A stretch of DNA of 55,699 bases, taken from a virus. Made by a program: the position numbers and the translations under genes. Shown in pieces: positions 8,247 to 17,158 of this stretch. How positions within the stretch are numbered: the first letter of the stretch is position 1; each line of letters begins with the position of its first letter. The notes below the pieces were generated by a model. It was not told the origin of the DNA. It saw only the letters and a program-made list of their open reading frames with translations, and did not search any database. The DNA is taken from the IMG/VR virus record IMGVR_UViG_3300032087_006210, positions 1-55,699 of that record; one strand, 5' to 3'.

Positions 8247-10112
8247 TTACATTATAAACTCAGGAACGAATGTTTCTATAACATCTTCTTGTTGCACATG
8301 CTGAGAGTCAAAGTGGACTTTGGCCATCCAATTTGCTAAAACTAAAGCTGAGTAAGAGTCTTTTCTTGCTTTGTCTGGACCAGTTTGCCTTCTAAGATTT
8401 GAAGGTAAATCAAATGTTTGAGTGCCTTGTGAAGTTGTAGTAATCTGAACTAAAGCGCACTCATTTTTTGTCAAATCTATCATATCTGACTGGTGCTCAA
8501 TAAAATCAATCATTTTAGCTCCGGCGCTTTGCTTCGCTTCTTCCGCGGTACGCAAAAACTTTATATCTTGTATAGGAATGCTTTTGTTTTTTTGTTTTGT
8601 ATATGAGTCGTCTGTGGCCCGACTTGCAAAATATATACGCCTATGGTCGAAATTTGCCTGCAGCAATTCGTTGGCCTGCCTAATCCAATTGCTTGTTGGC
8701 TTTCTTAAAATGACGTACTTATGCTCTTTAGAATTGTATTCGTTCTTGTATTTTTTAAGATCATTTTGATATTCTTCAGGTTTATCTAGCCCTACGTCTA
8801 TCGTTTGGAGTTTTATATTTTTTTCTTTGAAAGTTTCGCTTTCATTGCAAGCTTGTAAAAATTGCACGCCGCCGTTATAGTCACCGCATACTCCAACAAC
8901 GTTAAAGTTTTGCAAACAAAATAAAAAATAATTTATATGATGCTTGAGTGAAGTGCCCGACAATGCATAACTGTGCACGAGAGTTGTTTTTTGTTGTTCT
9001 GGATGTAATTTCAAAATTTGTATGGCGAAATCGTCAGAACTTTCCGTTTGAGACCAAGATGGGTCAAAAGCTAAAATATATTCTGAATCTGGTTCACCTT
9101 GAACTTCAATGCACGGCAAGTCTCCATCTGGAATAGTGCACAGCGCCATCTTGCTAGTTTTAAAATAACCAGAACTATCATCTGTAAATATAGCCCCAAA
9201 TTCTCTTTCAAACTGAGATTGGCTCATCGTTGCTTTTGCTTGGTTAATTAAGTTTTCATCATATAGTTGCTTCGGAGCGCAATCATAACTGTATTGCATA
9301 ATACAACGAGAAGCTTTGTCTTTTTGTTTTTCTGCTACGATTAAATTTTCAAATTGAGTATAGAGCTTATATAAATATTCAAATTTATAAGACGCAGAAG
9401 AAAGAGCTATGAGTTTATTATTGGGCCAAACATACCTTTCATCTTCCGTCATTTTACCCTCCTCTATAAGCCTATTTTCTAATTTGTACAAGTCGTCTCT
9501 TTGAGTTGGATTTTCTACAACAGACAAAAACGGAACAATGACTTCGTTGTAAATTCGTTCTGGCATCAAAAGAAACTCATCAATAATTATTCTATGAAAA
9601 CGAAAGCCACGCAGTTTTTCACCATCACCCAAAGGTAACGCTCTTATTCTGCTTGAACCAATTTCCATCAACCACTCATCATTACTTTTTGAAGTCTTAG
9701 TTATACATTGTCTAAAAAAACCTGCCTCTGGCTTGACCGCTATATCTTCAATCTTTTTGAAAATCATTTTGGCCTGCCTGAAAGATTTTGACAGTATTCC
9801 AATTTCAACCCCTTGATTTAGTACAGCATCAAGAGCTGCATAGATACCAGTTGTAAAAGACTTTGACATCCCACGGCTCCATACGCCCATAAAATAATCT
9901 CTTTCAAACATGGACTTGATAGCCATATGCTGAAATGGAAAAAGCTTGACTCCTAATATAAGGTCCGCAGAAAAAGTAATGTTATTTCGTAAAAATTCAT
10001 AAAGAGCCAGCTTGGCTTCCTTTTCTTCCAAGAAGCCATCTACTTTTAAAAGCTCTTCATTATCTCTTAATTGATGCGAAGGCTTGCCTTGATTTCCTTC
10101 ATGCCAGCTCAT
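8247..10112 (-). CDS. Terminase large subunit
   Basis: A 621-residue packaging motor. Near residues 79-86 SRGMSKSF is the variant Walker A of terminases, IIIDEF near 175-180 is Walker B with the catalytic Glu, and a nuclease domain begins at ILAFDPSW (Asp near 350), followed by VVGVCGDYNGG. The order ATPase then RNase H-like nuclease is standard. The start overlaps the end of the ERCC4-type nuclease gene by 14 bases, indicating translational coupling. It would power DNA translocation through the portal and cut concatemers. Confidence 0.9.
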   Translation of the reverse strand: MSWHEGNQGKPSHQLRDNEELLKVDGFLEEKEAKLALYEFLRNNITFSADLILGVKLFPFQHMAIKSMFERDYFMGVWSRGMSKSFTTGIYAALDAVLNQGVEIGILSKSFRQAKMIFKKIEDIAVKPEAGFFRQCITKTSKSNDEWLMEIGSSRIRALPLGDGEKLRGFRFHRIIIDEFLLMPERIYNEVIVPFLSVVENPTQRDDLYKLENRLIEEGKMTEDERYVWPNNKLIALSSASYKFEYLYKLYTQFENLIVAEKQKDKASRCIMQYSYDCAPKQLYDENLINQAKATMSQSQFEREFGAIFTDDSSGYFKTSKMALCTIPDGDLPCIEVQGEPDSEYILAFDPSWSQTESSDDFAIQILKLHPEQQKTTLVHSYALSGTSLKHHINYFLFCLQNFNVVGVCGDYNGGVQFLQACNESETFKEKNIKLQTIDVGLDKPEEYQNDLKKYKNEYNSKEHKYVILRKPTSNWIRQANELLQANFDHRRIYFASRATDDSYTKQKNKSIPIQDIKFLRTAEEAKQSAGAKMIDFIEHQSDMIDLTKNECALVQITTTSQGTQTFDLPSNLRRQTGPDKARKDSYSALVLANWMAKVHFDSQHVQQEDVIETFVPEFIM

Positions 10113-11055
10113 GTTTTTTTTGGTCCCAAAAATATTGCATGTCAGTACGCCAAATATTTTTACCGTGCATTAAAACTCTTGGGATAAATTTTGAAGCACT
10201 TTCTCTGTCATCAACAAATACAAATTGGCAACACCTAGGAAAATCATGACATAAATCTTTAATCTGCCTAAGCGTGAAATCTACATTGCTACGCCGATTA
10301 AAAATTTTATTTTCTTTAATCATCTTTTCTACATTGGATTCTATCACAATAAATAAATAGGAATCCATTTCTTGCGCTCTTTGTATCTCTCTTCTAAATC
10401 TTTCTATGTTATGTTTATTTAAAGTCCCTTGCAAATCGTTGCCAGATTTTCTATCTACAAAAGTGTAATTGTAATATTTGCCTAATGTAGTATAATCCCC
10501 TATATCTAACTTCAGCACTTCTGATTGGCAAAAATCAAAACTCAAAGGTTTTTGCTCCCTTGTGTCTATAGCGATTTTTAGATCTTCAGGAATCTTATCT
10601 GTAAAAAAATTTTTAGGCAAGTTTTTGTCAAACAAAGGTTCGCAGCCTAAAACTTCGCAAGCCGCATTATAACTGCCAAAAATCTTTTTGTAGACGGAAA
10701 GAGGCGGCAAAAAAGAATTTTTAGTCTCTAAATGAAACGCGCCATACTTTCTATTTTTCTTGTTATGTCTTTTTTCAAGAAGTGACATTGCGTATTTTTT
10801 GACTTCTTCTGAAGAATTCTCTTCGCACCATTTGAATAATTGCTGCTTGGTGGAAAAGTCTCGTTCAAAATATTCTTCATATCTTTTGAAGGGCAATGGG
10901 TCACCTGTTAATTTGTTTTTTCTTGGAAAGTGTTTGGTATAGTAAGAAGCTAAATTTAAACCATGCTGTTTAAAATGTTTGTGCAATGAAGCTCTACTTG
11001 CAAACTCTTTGCCGCATTCTGCACAGGTAAAAACTTTGGACTCCACCACTTCCAT
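10099..11055 (-). CDS. C2H2 zinc finger plus ERCC4-type nuclease
   Basis: A 318-residue protein. Residues 11-31 form a canonical C2H2 finger (C-x2-C-x12-H-x3-H, CAECGKEF...HKHFKQH). Residues 160-300 carry the ERCC4/XPF nuclease signature: IDTREQKPL, then DIGDY, then VDRKSGNDL, then a REIQRAQEM helix. Such enzymes cut branched or flap DNA. It is placed directly between a terminase-like upstream gene and terL, so it may trim replication structures before packaging. The finger may target it to DNA. Active-site residues look intact. Confidence 0.8.
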   Translation of the reverse strand: MEVVESKVFTCAECGKEFASRASLHKHFKQHGLNLASYYTKHFPRKNKLTGDPLPFKRYEEYFERDFSTKQQLFKWCEENSSEEVKKYAMSLLEKRHNKKNRKYGAFHLETKNSFLPPLSVYKKIFGSYNAACEVLGCEPLFDKNLPKNFFTDKIPEDLKIAIDTREQKPLSFDFCQSEVLKLDIGDYTTLGKYYNYTFVDRKSGNDLQGTLNKHNIERFRREIQRAQEMDSYLFIVIESNVEKMIKENKIFNRRSNVDFTLRQIKDLCHDFPRCCQFVFVDDRESASKFIPRVLMHGKNIWRTDMQYFWDQKKHELA

Positions 11056-12125
11056 TATATCGCATCTTCCTTGCTGATACCCAAGACCCTAGCTTTCCAG
11101 TCGGACATTTTCTCTATTTCGTCCGCCTCTTTTCTGATCGCTTGCTTTTGCATATCTGCCATTTTGATCATCAGCTTTCTTTCATTTTCATCTTGAAATA
11201 ACTGCACTAACGAAAGAATAGAGGCATTGCGTTGCTGTTGATTTGCAACCCTCTTTGCTCTTTCGCCATTTAGCTTGGCTAACATTTTATCGATTCTGTT
11301 GATGCATTGGTTATACTCTTCAGCTTTAGTTTTTAACATCTCGGTCAATCTCATGGTCAAATCATTTTGACCCTCAGTGTCATCGAACATTAAATTTAAT
11401 TTTTGCTTCTGCTGCTCTATCTCTTTTAGATTGACATAATCCATGCATACATTAACATACAAATTTAGTTCATCAGAAGTTAAATCAGGCTTGTCCCAAG
11501 TGCTTCTAATATATTCTGATTCAAACAATTCTCGGTTCTGTTTTGTAATGTAAGAATTTATAACTTGCATGAACCTAGGCGCGCATAGATAAGAGATTAA
11601 TTTTTCTACGCATTTTTTGTCTTGCACATTTAGCTTGGTTGGCTCAAAAGATCTTGACGCAACTTTATTCAATCTTTTGATGGCAGTTGAAATTATTGTG
11701 GGCGGTACATACTTTTCTCCAGCCGCATCGTCACGAAGATTGGTTGTGGATGGAAATTCTTTGTTGATATATTCGCAAAGAGCGATGAACTTATCTGTCT
11801 CACTAAAGCCTTTGCTCTCAGCGTCTTTTGGCCACAACAGTTGACCAAGTTCGAGCTTTGTCATTTCAGGGCAATAGTGCTGCTTTACAAAAGATTTTTC
11901 ATCATCATTTAAAAAATGTTTAACAACTCTTTTTTTAACTTTTGTTCTGTAGCTCAGCCCTTTTTCGACCCAATACTTTCGCAGAGCCCTACCTCTAACA
12001 GTGCTGCCTTTTTCATTTTCGTCTTTGAATAATTTTTTAGTGGCTTCGCTTAAATCTCCATCTAGCTCTTGAAATAATTCTAAGCTACGCTTTTTTTCTT
12101 CGTCTGTTAAGGTATACTGCTTCAT
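11055..12125 (-). CDS. Unknown protein, possible terminase small subunit-like
   Basis: A 356-residue, mostly alpha-helical protein with an N-terminal helical DNA-binding-like part (LTDEEKKRSLELFQ; RGRALRKYWVEKGLS) and a long C-terminal coiled coil (about residues 230-330). It abuts the ERCC4-type gene upstream of terL. That position and architecture suggest a DNA-recognition partner of the terminase, but it is much larger than usual small subunits, so this is inference. Confidence 0.45.
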   Translation of the reverse strand: MKQYTLTDEEKKRSLELFQELDGDLSEATKKLFKDENEKGSTVRGRALRKYWVEKGLSYRTKVKKRVVKHFLNDDEKSFVKQHYCPEMTKLELGQLLWPKDAESKGFSETDKFIALCEYINKEFPSTTNLRDDAAGEKYVPPTIISTAIKRLNKVASRSFEPTKLNVQDKKCVEKLISYLCAPRFMQVINSYITKQNRELFESEYIRSTWDKPDLTSDELNLYVNVCMDYVNLKEIEQQKQKLNLMFDDTEGQNDLTMRLTEMLKTKAEEYNQCINRIDKMLAKLNGERAKRVANQQQRNASILSLVQLFQDENERKLMIKMADMQKQAIRKEADEIEKMSDWKARVLGISKEDAI

Positions 12126-12844
12126 TCGAAAAATATATCTGTTTCAAGGCAAATTCTTTTAGCTATTTTCTTGTAAAAATTTTTAAGATTTTTGATTTGT
12201 TTGTAACCGGCTTTCCTGCCTTTTTCGTTACTTTTGTAACCTAAAACTTTGGCAACCAGTTCTTCATCAATATAATCTATAAATAACATTTTATAAATTA
12301 TGTAATGCCTATCATTCAAATACTGCCTCATTTTCAGATGCATATGATTTACAGCTTTGTCAATTTTATAATGATCTTCCGGCGAAGTGTGGCGATCGAA
12401 ATCATTAGTTTCGAGTGAAACTGGTATCTTTATATCATAAGCCTGTTTTCTAGTTTTATACCACTTTGCGTAATCTGGACATTCGTCGGATTGCAATCCG
12501 CTAGATGTCAGAGAGCATAAATTAGAGACTTGGCCCGCGGCTTGTTCTTTTGATTGGTTGTGTTTACAGCTAACGCAAGGCCTTGCAAAATTAGAATAAT
12601 TATTACGTAAAATATTTTTGAGCTGGTTGGATATAATTTTGTTGACCCACGGCTCTATAGGTCTAGACTGGTCCCATTGATCCCATTTGTTATAAATGTG
12701 AGCTCTGATAATTTGCGATACGTCGTCGAAATCTAACCAAGCGAGAGCATGTAAATGCCACTTGTAGTATCGCTTTCTAATCTCGTTATCAATTACCTCA
12801 AATTTATCTTCGTACGTTTGTTTATTGTTGTCCGGCACTGCCAC
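12122..12844 (-). CDS. Phage RNA polymerase sigma-like factor
   Basis: A 240-residue protein. Residues 28-90 follow the sigma-70 region 2 pattern: DFDDVSQIIRAHIYNKWDQW, then a P-W-V-N-K-I-I-S-N-Q-L-K-N-I-L-R helix typical of core binding and -10 recognition. Four cysteines follow near residues 100-135 (CVSCKHN...C...C). The C-terminal part (LDRHYIIYKMLFIDYI, then VAKVLGYKSNEKGR) resembles a region 4-like helix-turn-helix. It overlaps both neighbours. It would redirect host polymerase to late promoters; the recurrent AAGTGTAA motif is the obvious candidate target. Confidence 0.6.
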   Translation of the reverse strand: MAVPDNNKQTYEDKFEVIDNEIRKRYYKWHLHALAWLDFDDVSQIIRAHIYNKWDQWDQSRPIEPWVNKIISNQLKNILRNNYSNFARPCVSCKHNQSKEQAAGQVSNLCSLTSSGLQSDECPDYAKWYKTRKQAYDIKIPVSLETNDFDRHTSPEDHYKIDKAVNHMHLKMRQYLNDRHYIIYKMLFIDYIDEELVAKVLGYKSNEKGRKAGYKQIKNLKNFYKKIAKRICLETDIFFE

Positions 12845-13214
12845 CTACATCCTCGTAATTCCCGCGAGAGCTGCCGCATTCGCGTTGGGACACTTTTAAA
12901 AAATCCTCCTTGGTCATTTTTTTGTACCCCTCAGTGGCTTCAGCATTGTATGCAATTTCTTCCGGATTAATTGGATTATTTACCAAAGTTTCAATTGTAA
13001 CTTTACTTTTTGGCAAATCGATTTCATACTCTAATTTTGAAATGTTAGGCACGGAATCCTCGTCTCGTGAACTGGCAGAAGACTCAGATTTTACTGTTGA
13101 GCCTTTAGCCATTCCAAATGCCGAAAAAGTCTCACCGCAACTTTGACAAAAGTTCGGCTTCTTTAAAGTGAAGTGATTTTTAGCTCCACACTCTGGACAA
13201 AATATACTAGCCAT
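12822..13214 (-). CDS. Zinc ribbon protein
   Basis: A 130-residue protein starting with a CPECGAKNHF...CQSCGETF zinc ribbon (residues 6-28), followed by a Ser/Glu-rich flexible linker and a short helical end. It overlaps the sigma-like gene by 23 bases, so the two may be co-translated. The ribbon suggests nucleic-acid or polymerase contact; a transcription cofactor role is only a guess. Confidence 0.6.
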   Translation of the reverse strand: MASIFCPECGAKNHFTLKKPNFCQSCGETFSAFGMAKGSTVKSESSASSRDEDSVPNISKLEYEIDLPKSKVTIETLVNNPINPEEIAYNAEATEGYKKMTKEDFLKVSQRECGSSRGNYEDVGGSAGQQ

Positions 13215-13224
13215 TTTTTATATT

Positions 13225-13947
13225 TTATTTTTGTAGGTTATTTTCTAATTTATTTACAATAAATTTTAATATTTCGCTGCGAACAATATCCTCGTCTGTA
13301 AAACGAAAAGTGTAGATTCCTTGCTCTTTAGATTCTTCATTGTCAAATATTTCCATAATCGGAGCAAATCCAGTTTTTCCATTTATGTCAGATTGCATCG
13401 GGTCACCGCATATGAAGTACTTGGAATTTTCACCTATCCTTGTTATCAAGGTTATCAACTCTTTTCTTGTAAAGTTTTGAGACTCATCTGCGATAATCAG
13501 TTTATTAGCCCAGCTAGCACCCCTTAAATAATTTATTGGGGCGCACTGTATAATATTTTCCTCTATTAGCATTTTTATTTGATCTTTTTCCAAAAGCTCT
13601 TCAAGTTTATCTTGAAGCGGCATCATGAAAGGATGAAATTTTTCATCTACATCTCCCGGCAAGCTGCCTAAATTCTTTTCTCCACTTTCTGCTATTGTTC
13701 TAACATAAAAAACATCTTGGTTCATATTCATGTTAAAAAGCTGTAAAGCCGCATAAATAGAAACAAAAGTTTTCGAAGACCCTGCTGGTCCTGAAACAAA
13801 AATTATTTTTGTATTTTTATCAAAAGCTATTTTTAAGAACTCATGTTGCTTTTTTGTTAACTCAAAATTTTTCAGATAAAGCTTGTACTTATTTTCATTT
13901 AATGCTATTATCTTTTCCGACGCTGAAGACTTCTTCCGTCTGCTCAT
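13225..13947 (-). CDS. phoH: PhoH-like ATPase
   Basis: A 240-residue P-loop ATPase of the PhoH family, common in marine phages. Walker A is GPAGSSKTF (about residues 56-64), Walker B LIIADESQNF (about 150-160), with an LITRIGENSKYFICGDPMQ segment matching the family. It was probably acquired for RNA or phosphate-stress functions; its role in phages is not settled. An AAGTGTAATATTAT motif lies 15 nt upstream of the ATG. It is divergent from the GT4 gene. Confidence 0.85.
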   Translation of the reverse strand: MSRRKKSSASEKIIALNENKYKLYLKNFELTKKQHEFLKIAFDKNTKIIFVSGPAGSSKTFVSIYAALQLFNMNMNQDVFYVRTIAESGEKNLGSLPGDVDEKFHPFMMPLQDKLEELLEKDQIKMLIEENIIQCAPINYLRGASWANKLIIADESQNFTRKELITLITRIGENSKYFICGDPMQSDINGKTGFAPIMEIFDNEESKEQGIYTFRFTDEDIVRSEILKFIVNKLENNLQK

Positions 13948-13964
13948 TACATAATATTACACTT
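13948..13964 (-). promoter_or_regulatory. Late-type promoter motif AAGTGTAATATTATGTA
   Basis: Abuts the phoH ATG on the minus strand. It overlaps the -35 box of the divergent promoter for the glycosyltransferase (TTGACT at 13963-13968 on plus). Confidence 0.55.
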
Positions 13965-13990
13965 GACTTAGGTAAAATACCTTTTAAAAT
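13963..13990 (+). promoter_or_regulatory. Sigma-70-like promoter of the GT4 gene
   Basis: TTGACT, 16-nt spacer, TAAAAT. The spacer contains an inverted repeat AGGTA-AAA-TACCT (13970-13982) that could be an operator. An AAGAAG ribosome site precedes the ATG at 14002. Confidence 0.5.
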
Positions 13991-14001
13991 ATAAAGAAGA
14001 T

Positions 14002-15105
14002 ATGATTTTCCATGTTCTGTCAGTTCCAATTTACCCTACACGAAAAGAAATAACACTTTGTGCATTCACGCAAAAAGTTTATAAATTTTGCACCGAAATG
14101 ACAAAAAGAGGTCATACGGTATTTCATTACGGGCATCCTGATTCAGACGTAAATTGTACAAAACATTTTGATGTAGTCTCAAGGAACACTTACAACAAAG
14201 TTTACGGTAAACAAAGCTGGAAAGAATTTCACAACCAAAATGTTGATAACGAAGTTCATAATGAATTTAATAAAAATGCTTCCAAATTAATTCAAAAAAA
14301 CAAGCAAAGCGAGAGCGATCTAGTTTTAGCTTTTTGGGGTTTTGGACATGCTAACTGCTGCAATCAATTGAAAGACTTTATAATAGTTGAGCCAAGCGTA
14401 GGATATGATTCTGGATTTGCTCCATTCAAAGTATTTGAAAGTTATGCTCAATTGCATAAGTTACAACATCAGTTATATAAAAACAATATACCATCTTTTG
14501 GTGACGCTGTCATACCTCCGGGCTTCTACTTTGACGACTTTATTTACGAAAAACAAAAAAATGACTATATGCTTTTTCTAGGCAGAATGGTAGATGCTAA
14601 AGGTATAATTCTGGCCCAAGAAGTTTCAAAAATATTAAAATTACCAATAAAATTTGTTGGCCCACAAAATATGAAAAACAGTCTGGCTAAAGATAATCCA
14701 AGAGCTGAATATATTCACACTGTTAGTTTTGATGAAAGAAAAAATTTTTTGGCAAAAGCTAGATGTTTGATAATGCCAAGTTTATATTCTGAGCCTTGCG
14801 GATGGACTATGATAGAATCTTTCATCTCTGGCACTCCAGTAATTTCTACAGATTGGGGTGGAATGTCTGAGTACAACATTCACAGAAAAACCGGATTCAG
14901 ATGCAGGTCTTTAAATGAGTTTGTGCATGCTGTTAATCAAAGTGCTCAAATTCGACCTCAAGATTGCAGAAAACATGCGGAAGATAATTTTGCGATTTCT
15001 GATATCATGGCCACGTACGAAAGGTATTTTTCTTCTGTTATAAATTTAAAAAAATATCAAGGACCGAACTACGTCCTTGAAAAGTGCAATTTTATTGTCA
15101 AATAA
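14002..15105 (+). CDS. Family 4 glycosyltransferase
   Basis: A 367-residue GT-B enzyme. The C-terminal nucleotide-sugar domain holds FLGRMVDAKG (near residue 195) and an E-x7-E motif in SEPCGWTMIESF, followed by GTPVISTDWGGMSEY and G(F)R. The enzyme would move a sugar from an activated donor to a lipid, protein or DNA-base acceptor. Phage copies may modify host surface glycans, virion proteins or modified bases. It has its own sigma-70-like promoter. A hairpin formed by TCAAGGAC / GTCCTTGA lies in the last codons. Confidence 0.85.
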   Translation: MIFHVLSVPIYPTRKEITLCAFTQKVYKFCTEMTKRGHTVFHYGHPDSDVNCTKHFDVVSRNTYNKVYGKQSWKEFHNQNVDNEVHNEFNKNASKLIQKNKQSESDLVLAFWGFGHANCCNQLKDFIIVEPSVGYDSGFAPFKVFESYAQLHKLQHQLYKNNIPSFGDAVIPPGFYFDDFIYEKQKNDYMLFLGRMVDAKGIILAQEVSKILKLPIKFVGPQNMKNSLAKDNPRAEYIHTVSFDERKNFLAKARCLIMPSLYSEPCGWTMIESFISGTPVISTDWGGMSEYNIHRKTGFRCRSLNEFVHAVNQSAQIRPQDCRKHAEDNFAISDIMATYERYFSSVINLKKYQGPNYVLEKCNFIVK

Positions 15106-15152
15106 AAATATAATAGTATTTTTAAAAAATCTGTGTATAATATATCCGTAAT

Positions 15153-15455
15153 ATGGGAGAGCAAGGAAAAAACAAAATAAGCTTTGGTGATCTTGATACA
15201 TTTCTTAAAATAGCGCCAATTATTGGGCTAGCTATTTTAGCTTACCTTCAAACATTGTTTCCTAGTAAAGTTGAATTCGAAAAGTTAGAAGACCATTTAA
15301 TTCAAATGGATAAAAAAATAACAGAAATTACAATTCTTCAAAAAGACACTTCAAACAATACGTCCGAAATTAGAAATTTAAACGCAAGATTGAGAGAGAT
15401 AGAATTAAAATTAGCGCAACATCACCCCTCAGCTCTAAAAACAAAAAACCCATAG
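15153..15455 (+). CDS. Small membrane protein with coiled coil
   Basis: A 100-residue protein with a single N-terminal membrane segment (about residues 17-34, LKIAPIIGLAILAYLQTLF) and a C-terminal coiled coil (VEFEKLEDHLIQMDKKI...). TGTGTATAATATAT lies upstream, a late-type or extended -10 element. A lysis accessory or spanin-like role is possible but not supported by sequence. Confidence 0.6.
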   Translation: MGEQGKNKISFGDLDTFLKIAPIIGLAILAYLQTLFPSKVEFEKLEDHLIQMDKKITEITILQKDTSNNTSEIRNLNARLREIELKLAQHHPSALKTKNP

Positions 15456-15485
15456 AAAAACAAATTTTAAAAAATATTATAACAA

Positions 15486-15911
15486 ATGGCACACTTATCA
15501 GGAACATACACTTATACTTTTAGCCGGTTAGATCCGATGTACAATAACTCCTTGAAAACCGGAGTTGAATCTTTGGTTGTGGGCTTAAGCTGTCAATATA
15601 GCGGTCTTGATGAAAACGGAGTATCTGTTGTTGAAGGCGCATATATTGACGGCACCACAGGATTTTCTCAATGGTATACTGATTTAGATACTGGTACGCA
15701 CCCCTCAAGTTCTGGTTATATTAGTGTTAATTACACCCCTGAATATGTATCTGGAAATATTAGCGGGCTGGCTAATGAATATGTTTCTGGACTAGGGTGG
15801 CTGCACCAGTTAGAAGATCAGATTTATAGCAAATTGCATACGCCGATCCCATGGTCAGATTTTCCATTTCCTCACGACGGGATACCCCCTGTTAATCCAG
15901 AAGATGAATAA
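15486..15911 (+). CDS. Unknown protein, possible virion component
   Basis: A 141-residue acidic protein rich in G, S, T and Y (YTYTFSRLDPMYNNSLKTG; a repeated EYVSG motif at EYVSGNISGLANEYVSGLG). There is no signal peptide. Composition fits a beta-rich tail or fibre accessory protein. It is followed by a strong terminator. Confidence 0.55.
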   Translation: MAHLSGTYTYTFSRLDPMYNNSLKTGVESLVVGLSCQYSGLDENGVSVVEGAYIDGTTGFSQWYTDLDTGTHPSSSGYISVNYTPEYVSGNISGLANEYVSGLGWLHQLEDQIYSKLHTPIPWSDFPFPHDGIPPVNPEDE

Positions 15912-15915
15912 AGAA

Positions 15916-15944
15916 AAGCCCCGCAAAAGCGGGGCTTCTTTTTT
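15916..15944 (+). terminator. Intrinsic terminator
   Basis: AAGCCCCGC / GCGGGGCTT stem with an AAAA loop, then CTTTTTT. Confidence 0.9.
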
Positions 15945-15956
15945 ATGTAATTGGTA

Positions 15957-16355
15957 TTATTCGCCGGGCTTATTACCCTCAATTACTTTGTCGCGTTTGT
16001 TTGCAAATTCTTTTTTGATCTCAGTCATACGCTTTTTCATTTCTTCTGCATGTTTCTTGCGCAGTTCGTGAAGCTCTTTGGTAAGCTCGCGCATTTTTTC
16101 ACGAAGCTCATTTAATTCTTCACTTTGTATACGTTTACCATCCCATCTGCCAAAATGTTTAGGCTTTTTAGTTCCACGCTGCTTTTTTCTTTTTTCGGCA
16201 GCAGCTTTTAAACGCTCTTTGACTTTTTCTCTATCAACCTTCTTTTCCGGACGAGGTTTGTCCGGCTTATCTTTATGTTTATTAGGGCGCGCTTGAACTG
16301 TAGATAATGACATTGCGATAATCGCAACCAATAAGATTTTAGATAAGTATTTCAT
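15957..16355 (-). CDS. Secreted highly charged protein
   Basis: From the ATG at 16355 this encodes MKYLSKILLVAIIAMSLSTVQA, a clear signal peptide, then about 110 residues dominated by K, R and E with a long helix (LNELREKMRELTKELHELRK). In-frame ATGs further up overlap the promoter-like GGTGTATATTATG, so the 16355 start is preferred. A periplasmic helical protein of unknown role. Confidence 0.6.
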   Translation of the reverse strand: MKYLSKILLVAIIAMSLSTVQARPNKHKDKPDKPRPEKKVDREKVKERLKAAAEKRKKQRGTKKPKHFGRWDGKRIQSEELNELREKMRELTKELHELRKKHAEEMKKRMTEIKKEFANKRDKVIEGNKPGE

Positions 16356-16375
16356 ACTTAACATAATATACACCA
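16356..16375 (-). promoter_or_regulatory. Late-type promoter motif GGTGTATATTATG
   Basis: 18 nt from GTGTA to the ATG at 16355; divergent from the motif at 16425. Confidence 0.4.
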
Positions 16376-16398
16376 TAGGGGCTTTTTAGTTACATAAA

Positions 16399-16418
16399 AA
16401 TATTTGGCGCCAAATATT
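16399..16418. promoter_or_regulatory. Perfect 20-bp palindrome, possible operator
   Basis: AATATTTGGCGCCAAATATT is a perfect palindrome midway between two divergent promoters (16355 minus, 16448 plus). That position suits a dimeric regulator site. Confidence 0.5.
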
Positions 16419-16424
16419 CTTTGT

Positions 16425-16440
16425 GAGTGTAAATTCTTTT
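16425..16440 (+). promoter_or_regulatory. Late-type promoter motif GAGTGTAAATTCTTTT
   Basis: 21 nt from GTGTA to the GTG start at 16448; here a GGAG ribosome site also follows. Confidence 0.4.
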
Positions 16441-16447
16441 TGGAGAA

Positions 16448-16714
16448 GTGTTCAAAAGAATAATCATATTGTTTTGTTTTTTTGTTTTATCGGGCTGCAA
16501 GTCGATCGAAGGCGATGGCAGAGTAGAAAAAATACGCGTTTCAATTCCCGCGTTTTTGTCTATAGAGATGGATTATTACAAAGATCAAGAAAATAAAAAT
16601 CCAGAAGGGATGACAAAAACTACAAGTTTTACACCTGTATCAAAAGAAGAAATTGAAATTCCGGGGGTAGGGATAATGCCCAAATTGATGGACATGACCA
16701 AAGGGGGAAAATAA
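16448..16714 (+). CDS. Small lipoprotein
   Basis: An 88-residue protein with GTG start after GGAGAA. The signal sequence MFKRIIILFCFFVLSGCKS has a lipobox (LSGC) with the acylated Cys near residue 17. The mature part is short and unremarkable. It is the first gene of an envelope operon, directly abutting the MscS-like gene. Confidence 0.7.
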   Translation: MFKRIIILFCFFVLSGCKSIEGDGRVEKIRVSIPAFLSIEMDYYKDQENKNPEGMTKTTSFTPVSKEEIEIPGVGIMPKLMDMTKGGK

Positions 16715-17158
16715 ATGGAAACTCAACTTTTAAATAATTTAACAAATTTAGTTAATACTAACGTATTAAATCAACTACAATCTTTTGACAAAAGTCAAGC
16801 AGAAAATATAGCCAAAACTTTATTTTCCGAGTACGGGTGGCTTTTTGCCGCAGGTGTCGCAGTTATTCTGATTAAAGATGTTATGATGAATTTTGCTAAA
16901 GGAATTCTTATATTCTATGGCTCTCATTTTAATAACGACGATATAATTTATATTAGTGGACGTCAAGCAAGAATAGTAAGAGTAGGCTTGACCACTACTA
17001 CGTTTTACATGACAGACCGCAAAACGAAAATGGTCGTACCGAACGAACAGCTTAAGGAGCTTACAATTGAAAAAACTTTACCGCTCAACGGCGGATCTCC
17101 GTATCTACCTAAAGGCAATGACCCTGAGTTTGAAAAACCAAGCTCAAGTAAAAAGTGA
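16715..17158 (+). CDS. MscS-like mechanosensitive channel fragment
   Basis: A 147-residue protein. One membrane segment (about residues 45-65, WLFAAGVAVILIKDVMM) precedes a MscS beta-domain signature: HFNNDDIIYISGRQARIVRV, then TTTFYMTDRKTKMVVPNEQL. Full MscS has three membrane helices and about 280 residues, so this is a minimal version with pore-lining and beta parts only. It starts right after the lipoprotein gene and overlaps the next. It may alter host membrane tension response or assist lysis; that is inference. Confidence 0.7.
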   Translation: METQLLNNLTNLVNTNVLNQLQSFDKSQAENIAKTLFSEYGWLFAAGVAVILIKDVMMNFAKGILIFYGSHFNNDDIIYISGRQARIVRVGLTTTTFYMTDRKTKMVVPNEQLKELTIEKTLPLNGGSPYLPKGNDPEFEKPSSSKK

